From: Nitrobium sp046350935
GTDB lineage: Bacteria; Nitrospirota; Thermodesulfovibrionia; Thermodesulfovibrionales; Dissulfurispiraceae
DNA length: 64,000 bases
Assembly (NCBI GenBank): GCA_046350935.1
Contig: JAXLZK010000001.1
Span: forward strand, 124,001-188,000
Direction: 5' to 3'
Position numbers and translations under genes: made by a program. The notes beneath the pieces are model-generated. The model saw only the letters and a list, made by a program, of their open reading frames with translations. It did no database searches and was not told the origin of the DNA. Below are positions 18,171 to 26,740 of the stretch, piece by piece (the stretch's first letter is position 1; each line of letters starts with the position of its first letter).

Positions 18171-18579
18171 CTAAAAATCTTATAAGAGTGCTCTATAAAA
18201 ATCAAGGAGCCCGGATCCCCTTTCTTGCCCTCCAGCGTCCGTGCATCCTTTCCCGTGCTTTCTTCCGGCGTATTTTCGGGAATCCTCCGCTGATTGACGT
18301 CGTGCTGCATCGCTGAGAGAATTCAATTGACCCGTATCCAGATAGGGCTTTCCTACAGGAGGACCACATGCCGGATAGAGCGGAGAGGGTGCTGACCTGG
18401 GGCTTTACCCTTCAGTACAGTCTTCGTACCTTCAAGCCTTCGTGAAGGTAGGGCTCGGCGCTCCGTTCTTCTCCTTCGATGCCGGGTCATGCAATGCCGG
18501 ACCACGCGATGACGGGTCATGGGCACGACATGCCGATGGCAGAATAGGGGGCGGTCCCGGTCGCGCGGGGGGTGGCCTC
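18171..18579. other. gene-poor intergenic stretch
   Basis: About 410 bases with no convincing gene. A 25-codon frame at 18368-18445 on the plus strand has AGGAGG five bases before its ATG but no recognisable product, and a CCTTCA/TGAAGG hairpin overlaps its end. Between 18480 and 18540 the motif G(A/C)CGGGTCATG recurs with ATGCCG spacers, a short imperfect repeat. Confidence 0.4.
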
Positions 18580-19002
18580 TTACGGAAGGGGCGCCTGTTT
18601 CCCACCTTTCATATACAAGTCGTAGAGTGCCTTGCCGACGAAGAAATCTCCCCAGGCGATGCCTATGTCCGGGAGGGTCGATTTCATGAGAAGGGCAGGG
18701 AAAGGGATTGATCGTGCGCTTATCTCCGCGATACTGAAATGGGCCATGAAAACGGTGCCGTAGATGACGAGGAGCCCGTTCAGGAGATATCCGTACACCG
18801 CGGTCTTCCGAGACAGGAAGAGGGCAGTGACCAGGACGACGTCGAGGAGCGGAAAGAGCGTGGCTGGGAACCGGGTGGCGTCGAACAGGAGGCTCCCCGG
18901 GTGCAGCTTGTCAGGCACCATGAAGTTGTGGGCTCTGACATGGAGCAGCAGCCCCGATACCGCCAGCAGGAAGAGCGCCGTCAGGAAGGAGCCTCTCTTC
19001 AT
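18580..19002 (-). CDS. four-helix membrane protein, unknown
   Basis: A 140-residue protein with about four hydrophobic helices (residues roughly 5-22, 45-62, 70-88 and 95-112). The segment AHNFMVPDKLHPGSLLFDATRFP sits between helices 1 and 2. It is the last of three adjacent minus-strand genes encoding small membrane proteins; the gap to the previous stop is seven bases. I do not recognise the family. Co-transcription with two single-helix mini-proteins suggests one membrane complex. Confidence 0.6.
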   Translation of the reverse strand: MKRGSFLTALFLLAVSGLLLHVRAHNFMVPDKLHPGSLLFDATRFPATLFPLLDVVLVTALFLSRKTAVYGYLLNGLLVIYGTVFMAHFSIAEISARSIPFPALLMKSTLPDIGIAWGDFFVGKALYDLYMKGGKQAPLP

Positions 19003-19009
19003 GACGCAC

Positions 19010-19114
19010 CTAAAAGGTAAAGGTCACCAGGTGGCCCAGATAAAAGGTCAGCCCGATGGCGGCGACATGGAGAATCCACCAGCCCGGTTTGTAGCGCATG
19101 AAGTACGTAAGCAT
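19010..19114 (-). CDS. single-helix mini-protein with GWWILH motif
   Basis: A 34-residue protein, MLTYFMRYKPGWWILHVAAI and onwards, consisting of a short basic N-terminus and one hydrophobic helix ending in GHLVTFTF. Its ATG lies one base after the stop of the similar mini-protein at 19116-19259, and a GGAGA overlaps that gene's end as a ribosome site. Both share (K/T)-x-GWW(I/L)-x-H followed by a hydrophobic helix with a late LG(H/R). The paired His could bind haem or a metal, as in small oxidase subunits; that is inference only. Confidence 0.5.
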   Translation of the reverse strand: MLTYFMRYKPGWWILHVAAIGLTFYLGHLVTFTF

Positions 19115-19115
19115 G

Positions 19116-19259
19116 TTATCTCCAGAGAAGGCGGCCGAGACTATAGACGACGGTTATGCCCAAAAAATGGATGATCCACCACCCGGTCCTCAAAAAGCCG
19201 ATTTTTCGTGAGAAGCGCTCTTTCTCCATAGCCTGCAGTGCCTCCTCGTCCTCTTTCAT
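19116..19259 (-). CDS. single-helix mini-protein with GWWIIH motif
   Basis: A 47-residue frame from ATG 19259, or 37 residues from ATG 19229, which has GAGGAGG upstream and gives a length like its neighbour. The core reads FLRTGWWIIHFLGITVVYSL and continues to GRLLWR. A charged N-terminus precedes one transmembrane helix. It is the first gene of the three-gene membrane cluster. The likeness to the 34-residue neighbour points to an internal duplication. No function assigned. Confidence 0.5.
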   Translation of the reverse strand: MKEDEEALQAMEKERFSRKIGFLRTGWWIIHFLGITVVYSLGRLLWR

Positions 19260-19326
19260 CTGCTGCTTTACATAAAAAGTAGCATATTTCAACGAATAGG
19301 TAAACGGCGGGGGGAGAGGGTTTCTC

Positions 19327-20964
19327 TTACATCCTCTCCGGCGCTTTCACCCCGAGGATCTTCAGCCCGTGGCGCAGGACGATGCGGAGGGCGCCGCATA
19401 CCGCCAGGCGCGCCCTGGTAAGCTCCGCATCATCGGTGACCACCTTGTATTTATGGTAGTAGGGATGGAACATCCCCGCCAGCTCCTGGAGGTAGTAGGT
19501 GATGCGGTGCGGCTCGTGCGCCAGGGCCGCGCTCCTGAACAGCATGGGATACTGGAGGAGCTTTTTCACGATCCGCATCTCCTCGTCGTGAAGATGCCTG
19601 CCGTCGAAGGCGGTCACCGGACCGTCGCCGGCTCCCGTCTCCTTCGCCTTTTCGAAGATGCTGTTGATCCGGGCATGGGCGTACTGCACGTAGTACACCG
19701 GGTTTTCAGAGGACTGGGCCTTCGCCACCTCGATATCCACTTCCAGGTGGCTGTCGGAGCGGCGCGTCAGAAAGAGGAACTTCGTGGTGTCCGCCCCGAT
19801 GTCGTCCATCACGTCCCGCAGGGTGATGAACTCCCCGGCCCGCTTCGACATCTGCACCGGCTGGCCGCCCTTCAGGAGGGATACCATCTGCACCAGGAGC
19901 ACGCGGAGGCTCTCCCGGGGATGCCCCAGCGCCTGGATGACCGCCTGCATCCGGGGGATATACCCGTGGTGGTCGGCCCCCCAGATATCGATCAGCTCAT
20001 CGAATCCCTTCAGAATCTTCTTCCGGTGGTAGGCGATATCGGGGGCGAAATAGGTGTATTCGCCGTCTTTTTTGATAATGACCCTGTCCTTGTCGTCCCC
20101 GAAGGCGGACGACCGGAACCAGGTGGCCCCTTCCTCTTCATAGAGGTAGCCGCGCTCCTTCAGGTCGCCGAGGGCCTGCTCCACTTCGCCCTTCTCGTAC
20201 AGCTCCCGCTCGCTCTGCCAGGTATCGAAAAACACGCCGAAGTCCTCGAGGTCTTTTTTGATGACGGCGAGCATGCGCAGATAGGCGAAATCGATGATCT
20301 CCTGGGCTGCGTCCGCAAACTGCCTGCCGACGAAGGCATCTCCGTATTTTTCTTTCAGCTCACGGGCGAGGTCTTCCACATAGCCGCCCTTATAGCCGTC
20401 CTCGGGAAAGGGATACTCAACCCCCGACACCTGCTGGTAGCGCGCGAATACGGAGGCCCCCAGGAGGCGCACCTGCCTGCCCGCGTCGTTGATGTAGAAT
20501 TCGTTTTCGACCCGGTAGCCCGCCTCACGAAGGAGAGTGGACAGGGCGGCGCCCACTGCCGCGCCCCTCCCGTGTCCCAGGTGCATGGGGCCGGTGGGAT
20601 TGGCGCTTACGAACTCGATCTGGACCCGCTTCCCCTTTCCCACGTCCTCGGTGAGGAACCCCTCTCCCCGGGTAAGCAGCTCCCGCATCTCGTCACAGAG
20701 AAAATTTTTCGTAAAGGTAAAGTTGATGAAGCCGGGACCCGCAACGGCGATCTTCTCGAAAATGCCCCTGTCTTCAATCGCAGCGATGAGCTCTTCAGCT
20801 ATTTTCCGCGGCGCCTTCTTGAGCTGCCGGGCAAGACCCATGGCCATGGGGGTGGAGAGGTCGCCGAAGCTCTCCTCCTTCGGAATCTCGATATCGATCC
20901 CGACGCCCGATTCCAGAAGCCGGGCCCCCGCCTTCGCAAGTATTTCTCTGAGAGCTCTTTCCAT
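19327..20964 (-). CDS. argS: arginyl-tRNA synthetase
   Basis: A 545-residue class I synthetase charging tRNA-Arg. The N-terminal additive domain (DLSTPMAMGLARQLKK) is followed by the HIGH-equivalent HLGHGRG and the KMSKS-equivalent QMSKRAGEF; the C-terminal anticodon-binding helix bundle ends KILGVKAPERM. The start at 20964 is where homology begins; the frame stays open 26 codons further upstream. GGGGGACAG upstream is a moderate ribosome site. Confidence 0.95.
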   Translation of the reverse strand: MERALREILAKAGARLLESGVGIDIEIPKEESFGDLSTPMAMGLARQLKKAPRKIAEELIAAIEDRGIFEKIAVAGPGFINFTFTKNFLCDEMRELLTRGEGFLTEDVGKGKRVQIEFVSANPTGPMHLGHGRGAAVGAALSTLLREAGYRVENEFYINDAGRQVRLLGASVFARYQQVSGVEYPFPEDGYKGGYVEDLARELKEKYGDAFVGRQFADAAQEIIDFAYLRMLAVIKKDLEDFGVFFDTWQSERELYEKGEVEQALGDLKERGYLYEEEGATWFRSSAFGDDKDRVIIKKDGEYTYFAPDIAYHRKKILKGFDELIDIWGADHHGYIPRMQAVIQALGHPRESLRVLLVQMVSLLKGGQPVQMSKRAGEFITLRDVMDDIGADTTKFLFLTRRSDSHLEVDIEVAKAQSSENPVYYVQYAHARINSIFEKAKETGAGDGPVTAFDGRHLHDEEMRIVKKLLQYPMLFRSAALAHEPHRITYYLQELAGMFHPYYHKYKVVTDDAELTRARLAVCGALRIVLRHGLKILGVKAPERM

Positions 20965-21248
20965 GGTACTGTCCCCCTGCCTTTTCTGATCGATTGGATC
21001 TCTATAATACCATGATATTACCATGCTGCGGACATGGTTCACAGCCCTTCAGCACCGGCACAGGGAGAGGCGCGCGCGGCCCTGCAGCGCAATTTACATA
21101 AAATTTACCATCATTAACCGTAACTTTACGCCTTTCCGGCGTAAGATAGAATCGTACGGTCTGCCTGGAAAAGGAGGCGGGAGAGGAGCCGTACCTACCC
21201 GGTGAAGGGTTATTTACCATATATTTTTCAACTGAAAAGGAGGATTCT
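20965..21248. other. argS-onr divergent intergenic region with a palindrome
   Basis: A 284-base divergent spacer. TTACGCC (21126-21132) and GGCGTAA (21138-21144) form a perfect inverted repeat around TTTCC, about 105 bases before the cytochrome start, in an AT-rich stretch with repeated TTTAC. It is a plausible operator for the nitrite reductase promoter. No exact -35/-10 pair stands out. Confidence 0.4.
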
Positions 21249-22922
21249 ATGAGTAGAAAAGGTTACCTGATGCTCGCGGCGGTTTTTGCCATGGTACTGG
21301 CCATGGTGCTGGCGGGCGGTATCACTTTTTCCGAGGCCGGCGCGAAGAAGGCGGCCCCTGCTGAAAAGCCGCTGAAGCCGCAGGACTGCTACGGATGTCA
21401 CGAGACGATCAAGGATCTCCACTCCAACGGGAAACATGCAAAAATAAGCTGCACGAACTGCCACAGCGGCATCGAGAAGCACCTTCACGCCCCCGGCCCC
21501 GATGCGCGGCCCACCACCGATACCTCATGGGAGGCATGCGGTAAATGCCACAAGGTGCAGATGGAGAGCTTCCAGGAGGTGTCGTACCTTCGTCCTGCGC
21601 GGGATGAGAAGTCGCAGGTTTCCAACCGGGCGCCCAATCCGTTCTGGGACAAACTGATGATGGGACACGGCTTCACCAAGGAGCACAACCTTACCCGGAG
21701 CCACGTATTCATGCTTACCGACCACCTCACCGTGGACAGGGCATACGGCGGAAGGTTCCAGCCGAAGGGCGGCTGGACGTATATCTTTGAAAAGGGGAGG
21801 GCCTGGGACATCCTCGTTGACAAATTCCCCGACGAGAAGGATCATAAGGTCTTCTTGCCACAGACTGCCGCTGCAGCAAACCCCGTGTGCCTCCAGTGCA
21901 AGACCCAGGACCAGATCCTCGATTGGGCTTTCCTGGGTGAGCCGGGGAACGGCGCCAAGTGGTCAAGGGTTTCCAAGGTCAACGAGCTCGCAAAGGCGGT
22001 GAACCACTCCCTTAACTGCTTCACCTGCCATGATCCCCATGCCGCAAAGCCGAGAGTGGTGAGGGACGGGCTGATCGAGGCCTTGACGCGGCCGGAAGCT
22101 GACACCCTCTGGCACAAAGACCCGAAGAGGACAAAGATACAGGTCATCGATATGGGGCTCAGAGGGTTTACCCGAAAGATCGCCATTCTCGAAAAGTACG
22201 ATACCAGGCTTCTCTGCGGCCAGTGTCATGTGGAGTATAACTGCAACCCCGGCACCGATACGAAGACCGGCAAACCCGTGACCATGGCGGACAAGAGGAC
22301 CAACCACTTCCCCTACAAGGACGTGTTCGGGCTCTACGACCACTACGTCAACCAGATCAACTTCCTCGACTTCAGACATACGCTGACCGGAGGTCTCCTC
22401 TGGAAGGCGCAGCATCCCGAAGCCGAATCCTTCTATAACTCGAAACACGCCAAGGCGGGCGTGGGCTGCAACGGCTGTCATACCCCCAAGGTGCAGGACA
22501 AGAACGGAGGATCCCATACCATCCATTTCGCCGTGACGCCCCGGGTGAACCTGAAAGACACCTGTCTGCGGTGCCACTCGCGGTGGACCGAGGAGCAGGC
22601 GCGGTATGCCATCGATTCCGTGAAGGCGTATACGAGGGGAAAGCTGCGGAAATCCGAGTTCTGGCTCTCCACTTTGATCGACAAGATCGTGGAGGCCAAG
22701 AAGGCGGGCGTTTCCGAAGAGATCATCAAGCAGGCCCAGGACCAGCACCTGCGCGCCCACATCCTCTGGGAGTACTGGACTGCGGAGAATTCGGACGGCT
22801 TCCACAACCCGGAGATGGCGAAGGAGTCCCTCACCAAATCCATGGATGAATCGCAGAAAGGGATCAAGATCCTGACGGACGCGATGAATGCGATGGCGCC
22901 GAAGACCGCGTCGGCTCAATAG
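21249..22922 (+). CDS. onr: octaheme c-type cytochrome, nitrite reductase (ONR) type
   Basis: A 557-residue periplasmic protein with a signal peptide and eight heme sites: CxxCH at 47, 68, 97, 257, 323, 407 and 439, and CLQCK at 214-218. A lysine-ligated CxxCK as the fourth heme is the active-site signature of octaheme nitrite reductase, whose last five hemes match NrfA. Tyr330 and Cys332 (HVEYNC) match the spacing of the catalytic Tyr and the Cys cross-linked to it in the Thioalkalivibrio enzyme. His389 (KAQHPE) fits the catalytic His. It should reduce nitrite, possibly hydroxylamine, to ammonium. AAGGAGG precedes the ATG. A NapD-like gene follows. Confidence 0.85.
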   Translation: MSRKGYLMLAAVFAMVLAMVLAGGITFSEAGAKKAAPAEKPLKPQDCYGCHETIKDLHSNGKHAKISCTNCHSGIEKHLHAPGPDARPTTDTSWEACGKCHKVQMESFQEVSYLRPARDEKSQVSNRAPNPFWDKLMMGHGFTKEHNLTRSHVFMLTDHLTVDRAYGGRFQPKGGWTYIFEKGRAWDILVDKFPDEKDHKVFLPQTAAAANPVCLQCKTQDQILDWAFLGEPGNGAKWSRVSKVNELAKAVNHSLNCFTCHDPHAAKPRVVRDGLIEALTRPEADTLWHKDPKRTKIQVIDMGLRGFTRKIAILEKYDTRLLCGQCHVEYNCNPGTDTKTGKPVTMADKRTNHFPYKDVFGLYDHYVNQINFLDFRHTLTGGLLWKAQHPEAESFYNSKHAKAGVGCNGCHTPKVQDKNGGSHTIHFAVTPRVNLKDTCLRCHSRWTEEQARYAIDSVKAYTRGKLRKSEFWLSTLIDKIVEAKKAGVSEEIIKQAQDQHLRAHILWEYWTAENSDGFHNPEMAKESLTKSMDESQKGIKILTDAMNAMAPKTASAQ

Positions 22923-22933
22923 AGAGTACCGAA

Positions 22934-22956
22934 GGGCGGGGCGCTGTGCCCCGCCC
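22934..22956. other. GC-rich stem-loop after onr
   Basis: GGGCGGGGC (22934-22942) pairs exactly with GCCCCGCCC (22948-22956) around a five-base loop. No T-tract follows and the NapD-like gene continues on the same strand, so it may lower downstream expression or protect the onr mRNA end. Confidence 0.55.
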
Positions 22957-23056
22957 GCCTCCCGCCGCAGAAAGAGAAAAGCGATGCACCTCCTGTCTTT
23001 CGACGTGCAGACGGCAGCGGAATCCGGAGAAAGAAGAAAAGAGGAAAGGAGCGGAG

Positions 23057-23281
23057 ATGATCGGCTTTGTCGTGAGGATTGAGAAGCACGCCCGTGACCT
23101 TCTGTCGGACTCCTTCTCCCGGAAGCCGCACGTGCATGTGCATGCGGTGAGGGACGATCAGATCATCCTGCTCCTGGATACGGACGACATCCATGTCATA
23201 GCACAAAATACAAAAGATATCAACGAGATGCAAGGAGTGGTGGGCGTCTATCCCATCTTCTCCCCCGACTCCTTGCCCTGA
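23057..23281 (+). CDS. NapD-like small protein
   Basis: A 74-residue alpha/beta protein starting MIGFVVRIEKHARD. The end, INEMQGVVGVYPIF, resembles the NapD signature of a conserved GV before a final beta strand. NapD binds the twin-arginine leader of periplasmic nitrate reductase; no NapA is seen here. The start at 23057 has AAGGAG upstream. Following onr suggests a role in maturation or a link to nitrogen-oxide respiration. The likeness is short, so a generic ferredoxin-like fold protein is the alternative. Confidence 0.5.
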   Translation: MIGFVVRIEKHARDLLSDSFSRKPHVHVHAVRDDQIILLLDTDDIHVIAQNTKDINEMQGVVGVYPIFSPDSLP

Positions 23282-23312
23282 TAGGGTGGCGGGAGCGCTC
23301 TCAAGGGAGAGG

Positions 23313-24014
23313 CTACTCCCTGAAACGGTACCCGATGCCGGAAATGGTGGTGATATACTCGGGATCTGAGGAGTTGCTCTCTATTTTTTGCCGGAGGTGC
23401 TGAATGTGGACGTCGATGACCCTGCTCCATGAATAGATCTTCGAGTCCTTCCAGAGGTGCTTCTTGATGTCCTCCCTGCTGATGACGCTGCCCCGGTTTT
23501 CGACCAGAAAGCAGAGGAGATCGTATTCTTTCGGGGTCAGGACGATCTCCCTCCCTTTTATTCTGACGAGCCTCCGCCGGAAGTCGATGCTCATGTTCCC
23601 GATGGTGAGTATTTCCTGCCTTCCTGAGGACTTCAGCCTCCTCAGACAGGCTTTGATCCGTGCGATCAGCTCCAGCGTTTCAAAGGGCTTCACCATGTAG
23701 TCGTCGGCCCCGCTTTCGAGCCCGATGACCTTGTCGGAGATCTTGTCCTTCGCGGTCAGCATGATGATAGGCAGGTCGGGGTGCTTCCCTTTCACCGTCC
23801 GGCAGATCTCGATGCCGTTGCCGTCGGGGAGCATCAGATCGAGGATGATGAGGTCGGGCGTACGGGCTGCAATGGCTTTCTGCCCTCCTGTCCAGGAGTC
23901 CGCGGTGCTCACGGAGAAGTGGTGGAGCTCAAGGTTCGCCTTCAGGACCTGCAGGATGTCCGTATCGTCGTCGATGAGAAGGATCTCGGGCGAGCCGTCG
24001 CTCTTTATCGCCAT
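23313..24014 (-). CDS. OmpR-family response regulator
   Basis: A 233-residue regulator. The receiver domain has the acidic pocket IDDD near residue 15, the phospho-acceptor Asp59 in LIILDLMLPDG and the Lys in YMVKPFE. The C-terminal winged helix has LTPKEYDLLCFLVENRG and VIDVHIQHLRQKI. It overlaps the 3' end of the heme-binding kinase gene by ten bases, so the pair is one operon. It converges on the onr/NapD-like genes, which makes them candidate targets. Confidence 0.92.
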   Translation of the reverse strand: MAIKSDGSPEILLIDDDTDILQVLKANLELHHFSVSTADSWTGGQKAIAARTPDLIILDLMLPDGNGIEICRTVKGKHPDLPIIMLTAKDKISDKVIGLESGADDYMVKPFETLELIARIKACLRRLKSSGRQEILTIGNMSIDFRRRLVRIKGREIVLTPKEYDLLCFLVENRGSVISREDIKKHLWKDSKIYSWSRVIDVHIQHLRQKIESNSSDPEYITTISGIGYRFRE

Positions 24015-25771
24015 GGCCCCATGATACTCCGCGTGATTTCGAACAGCTTCTGCCGGGGCGCACGCCGGTTCCCGCCCCTCTCCTCTGCACTGCGGCCTTG
24101 GGGGCGGCCTGCCCGGAACGGAAGCGTGAAGTAGAAGCAGCTCCCGCTTTTCCCGTCGCTGGTCACGCCGATGGTGCCGTTGTGCGCTTCGACGATGCTC
24201 TTGCAGATGGCGAGCCCGAGCCCCGCACCCTCCTTGTTGCCGTTCTTGTAGAACTTCTCGAAGATCTTTTCTTGTTCGGAAAGGGGAATGCCGGGGCCGT
24301 TGTCCGCCACCATGGTGACGACGTCGTCGTACTCCTGGAGGATGGTGACCGCGATCTCGGAGCCGGCGGGACTGAATTTGAGCGCGTTCGAGATGAGGTT
24401 GGTGAGCACCTGGCGGATCCTGTCCTCATCGATCAGAGCGGGCAGGTGGCCGGGGAGGTCCGTACGCAAAGATATCCGCTTTTCTTCAGCCTCGATATGG
24501 AAGTTCGTCGCCGTTTCCACGACGAGCGAAGGGAGGTCGACGGAGGTGAAATGCATTTCCGACGCGCCGATCTCGATCCTCTCGATGTCGAGCATGTCGC
24601 TTACCATACGGATCAGGCGCTCCGAATTCTTCTTGATCACCTGAAAGAAGATATGCAGATCGCCCAGGGACGTATCCGCGATCTTCTCGGCGGGGATGGA
24701 AGAGAGCTTTGCCGCGATATAATCCATGGCGCCCCTGATGGAGGTGAGAGGCGTCCTCAGCTCATGGGACGCCCGGGCGATGAAGTCCGATTTCCGCGCA
24801 TTGGTCTCGCTCAGGAGCTTGTTTGCCTCAAGCAGCTTCTTGTTCGTCCCCTCGATGTCCTGCGTGGCGGCCCGTATCTTATCGTTGAGACAGTTATGGT
24901 ACTCGGTCAGGGATCCGGCCATTTCGGAAAAGGCGCAAAAGAGGTCCTCGAATTCGTCCCCCGTTTGCAGGCGGCTTTCGGGGTCGTACTTCCCTTCGGA
25001 GAACTGTTTGATGGAATGCTTCAGCTTGCGCATGGGCGTGAGGACGAGGTTCTTCATCATGAGGAACATGGCGGCGATGAGGGAGACCACGATGAGGACC
25101 ATCGAGATGAACATCTGACGCTTGTTCTTCGCGATGTCCGCGAAGGTCTTTTCGAGGGGGAGGGTAATGCTGATCGCACCCCGCACGTCGCCGATCCGGT
25201 ATCCCTGCGCTGCGTGGCACTTCAGACATGCCTCTTCAACGTAAAGCGGCGCTATGTAGCGGAGATAGGGGGCGTTCTCGATGCGCTCCACGGAAATGTG
25301 CTCTTTCCGGCCGCTCTTCTCGAAGGCGGCCAGCGCCTTCCTCTCGAAATCATCAGGAGTGTTTTCGGGATTGGTCAGCTTGAGGCTGGTAATATGGAAC
25401 CAGTACAGGCCCTTGTCTTTCGAATAGCGGGAAAGCTCCTTTGTAACCATCGCAGGAGTTTCCCTGACGTACCGCTTTCCTTTCTCATCGATGATTTCGG
25501 AGTCTTTTATATAGGGAGTGGGCTTTACCCAGGGAAGCTTCTCGACGAAAATGCCCCCATGGTCCGCTATCCACTTCCGGGTAAGGACGATCTGCCTGAA
25601 CAGGACGCGTGCTTCGTTTTCGACCTGTCCCATTATGAGGTTTTCCTGACGCTGGGCTATGATATAGAAAGAGATCCCGAGAGCTGCAATGAGCGTGAGA
25701 CTGCACCCGATGATAAACTTGAGATTCAGGTTCAATTGAAGGGGAATACGTTGCAGGAACTTCTTCACCAT
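24005..25771 (-). CDS. heme-sensing histidine kinase (DUF3365 sensor)
   Basis: A 588-residue membrane kinase. A transmembrane helix (about 20-38), a periplasmic DUF3365/Tll0287-like sensor with one c-type heme site CLKCH (182-186), a second helix (about 219-240), HAMP, a coiled coil, the HisKA box with His336 (ASHELRTP), and HATPase with NGPGIP and GAGLGLAI. The heme suggests redox, NO or small-ligand sensing. Start 25771 is the first ATG before the first membrane helix; the longer open frame upstream is unlikely. The partner regulator follows with a ten-base overlap. Confidence 0.88.
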   Translation of the reverse strand: MVKKFLQRIPLQLNLNLKFIIGCSLTLIAALGISFYIIAQRQENLIMGQVENEARVLFRQIVLTRKWIADHGGIFVEKLPWVKPTPYIKDSEIIDEKGKRYVRETPAMVTKELSRYSKDKGLYWFHITSLKLTNPENTPDDFERKALAAFEKSGRKEHISVERIENAPYLRYIAPLYVEEACLKCHAAQGYRIGDVRGAISITLPLEKTFADIAKNKRQMFISMVLIVVSLIAAMFLMMKNLVLTPMRKLKHSIKQFSEGKYDPESRLQTGDEFEDLFCAFSEMAGSLTEYHNCLNDKIRAATQDIEGTNKKLLEANKLLSETNARKSDFIARASHELRTPLTSIRGAMDYIAAKLSSIPAEKIADTSLGDLHIFFQVIKKNSERLIRMVSDMLDIERIEIGASEMHFTSVDLPSLVVETATNFHIEAEEKRISLRTDLPGHLPALIDEDRIRQVLTNLISNALKFSPAGSEIAVTILQEYDDVVTMVADNGPGIPLSEQEKIFEKFYKNGNKEGAGLGLAICKSIVEAHNGTIGVTSDGKSGSCFYFTLPFRAGRPQGRSAEERGGNRRAPRQKLFEITRSIMGPWR

Positions 25772-26084
25772 GAAAGTACGTTCTGCCTCCCGTTTGTTAA
25801 GTATACCATAAGGAGTTGCTTTTCTGGAAGAAAAACAAAGGGAACCGGGCAGTCCCTCCCCCCGCGGGGGCAGCGCGTCCCACGCCGGCGGTACGGATAC
25901 CGGCACAGCCAAGTGTGGTATACTTTACCATTGAAGTATCTCCCTCCTTTCTGCAGCGATACGCGGGCTTGTTCCCGGGTGTGCCGGTACGAAAGACACG
26001 AACCCTTTCCCCATGTCCGGAGGGACGGGCACACGGAGGCGAGATGCTCTGTTACCCTAGGGTGTGTATAGTGAGGAGGAGCCC
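25772..26084. other. divergent intergenic region, kinase/yajQ
   Basis: A 313-base divergent spacer. An extended -10 (TGGTATACT at 25916-25924, plus strand) could serve yajQ, without a clear -35. A GC-rich palindromic stretch (CCCCCGCGGGGG near 25858-25869) lies between the two genes. Confidence 0.4.
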
Positions 26085-26582
26085 ATGGCTGATGAGCATT
26101 CCTTTGACGTCGTATGCGAAGTGGACATGCAGGAAGTGACCAACGCGGTGAATCAGACAACGAAAGAGATCGGCCAGAGATTCGATTTCAAGGGGAGCAA
26201 GAGCGCCGTCGACCTCGATAAGGACAAGGGGGTGCTGACCCTCCTCTCCGACGACGAGCAGAAGATGAAGAGCGTCATCGACATTCTCCAGTCGAAGCTG
26301 GTGAAGCGGGGCATCGCCCTGAAGTCGCTGAGCTACGGCAAGCTGGAACCCGCTGCGGGGAGCACGGTGCGCCAGACCGTCACCCTCCAGCAGGGGATTC
26401 CGACGGAAAAAGCCAAGGAGATCGTGAAGATCATAAAGGAAACGAAGCTCAAAGTGAATGCGGAAATCCAGAAGGACCAGGTCAGGGTGAAGGCGAAAAA
26501 AATCGACGACCTCCAGACCGTCATGTCTCACCTCAAGGAGAAGGATTTCGGCATCCATATCCAGTTTTCGAACTACCGGTAA
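26085..26582 (+). CDS. yajQ: YajQ-family nucleotide-binding protein
   Basis: A 165-residue cytosolic YajQ (UPF0234/DUF520) protein with the typical opening SFDVVCEVDMQEVTNAVNQ and later RFDFKGSKS, DKGVLTLLSDDE, and the close IHIQFSNYR. Some members bind cyclic di-GMP and act as effectors. ATG 26085 has GAGGAGGA at 26073-26080. It stands alone between the kinase operon and the fab genes. Confidence 0.9.
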   Translation: MADEHSFDVVCEVDMQEVTNAVNQTTKEIGQRFDFKGSKSAVDLDKDKGVLTLLSDDEQKMKSVIDILQSKLVKRGIALKSLSYGKLEPAAGSTVRQTVTLQQGIPTEKAKEIVKIIKETKLKVNAEIQKDQVRVKAKKIDDLQTVMSHLKEKDFGIHIQFSNYR

Positions 26583-26740
26583 GGGCGAAGAGAGCGCCTT
26601 TTGCCCACGGTCTGGCAGATCGCCCCTCCGGAAGTCGTTCCCGGCATGCGGAACAGGGCAGGTGTACAAAATTGACTGGAAAATAAAGACAACTCTCTGT
26701 TAAAATGGTAGCCGATTTTTTATTGCGAGGTAAGGAAACA

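Noticed and set aside
19369..21015. 548-codon open frame opposite argS
   Set aside because: Antisense of argS with no motifs; same high-GC effect.
23284..23312. Possible third copy of the dispersed repeat (CTCTCAAGGGA)
   Set aside because: Match is limited to about 12 bases; chance is likely.
24098..26071. 657-codon open frame opposite the histidine kinase
   Set aside because: Antisense of the kinase and its upstream spacer; no domain seen.
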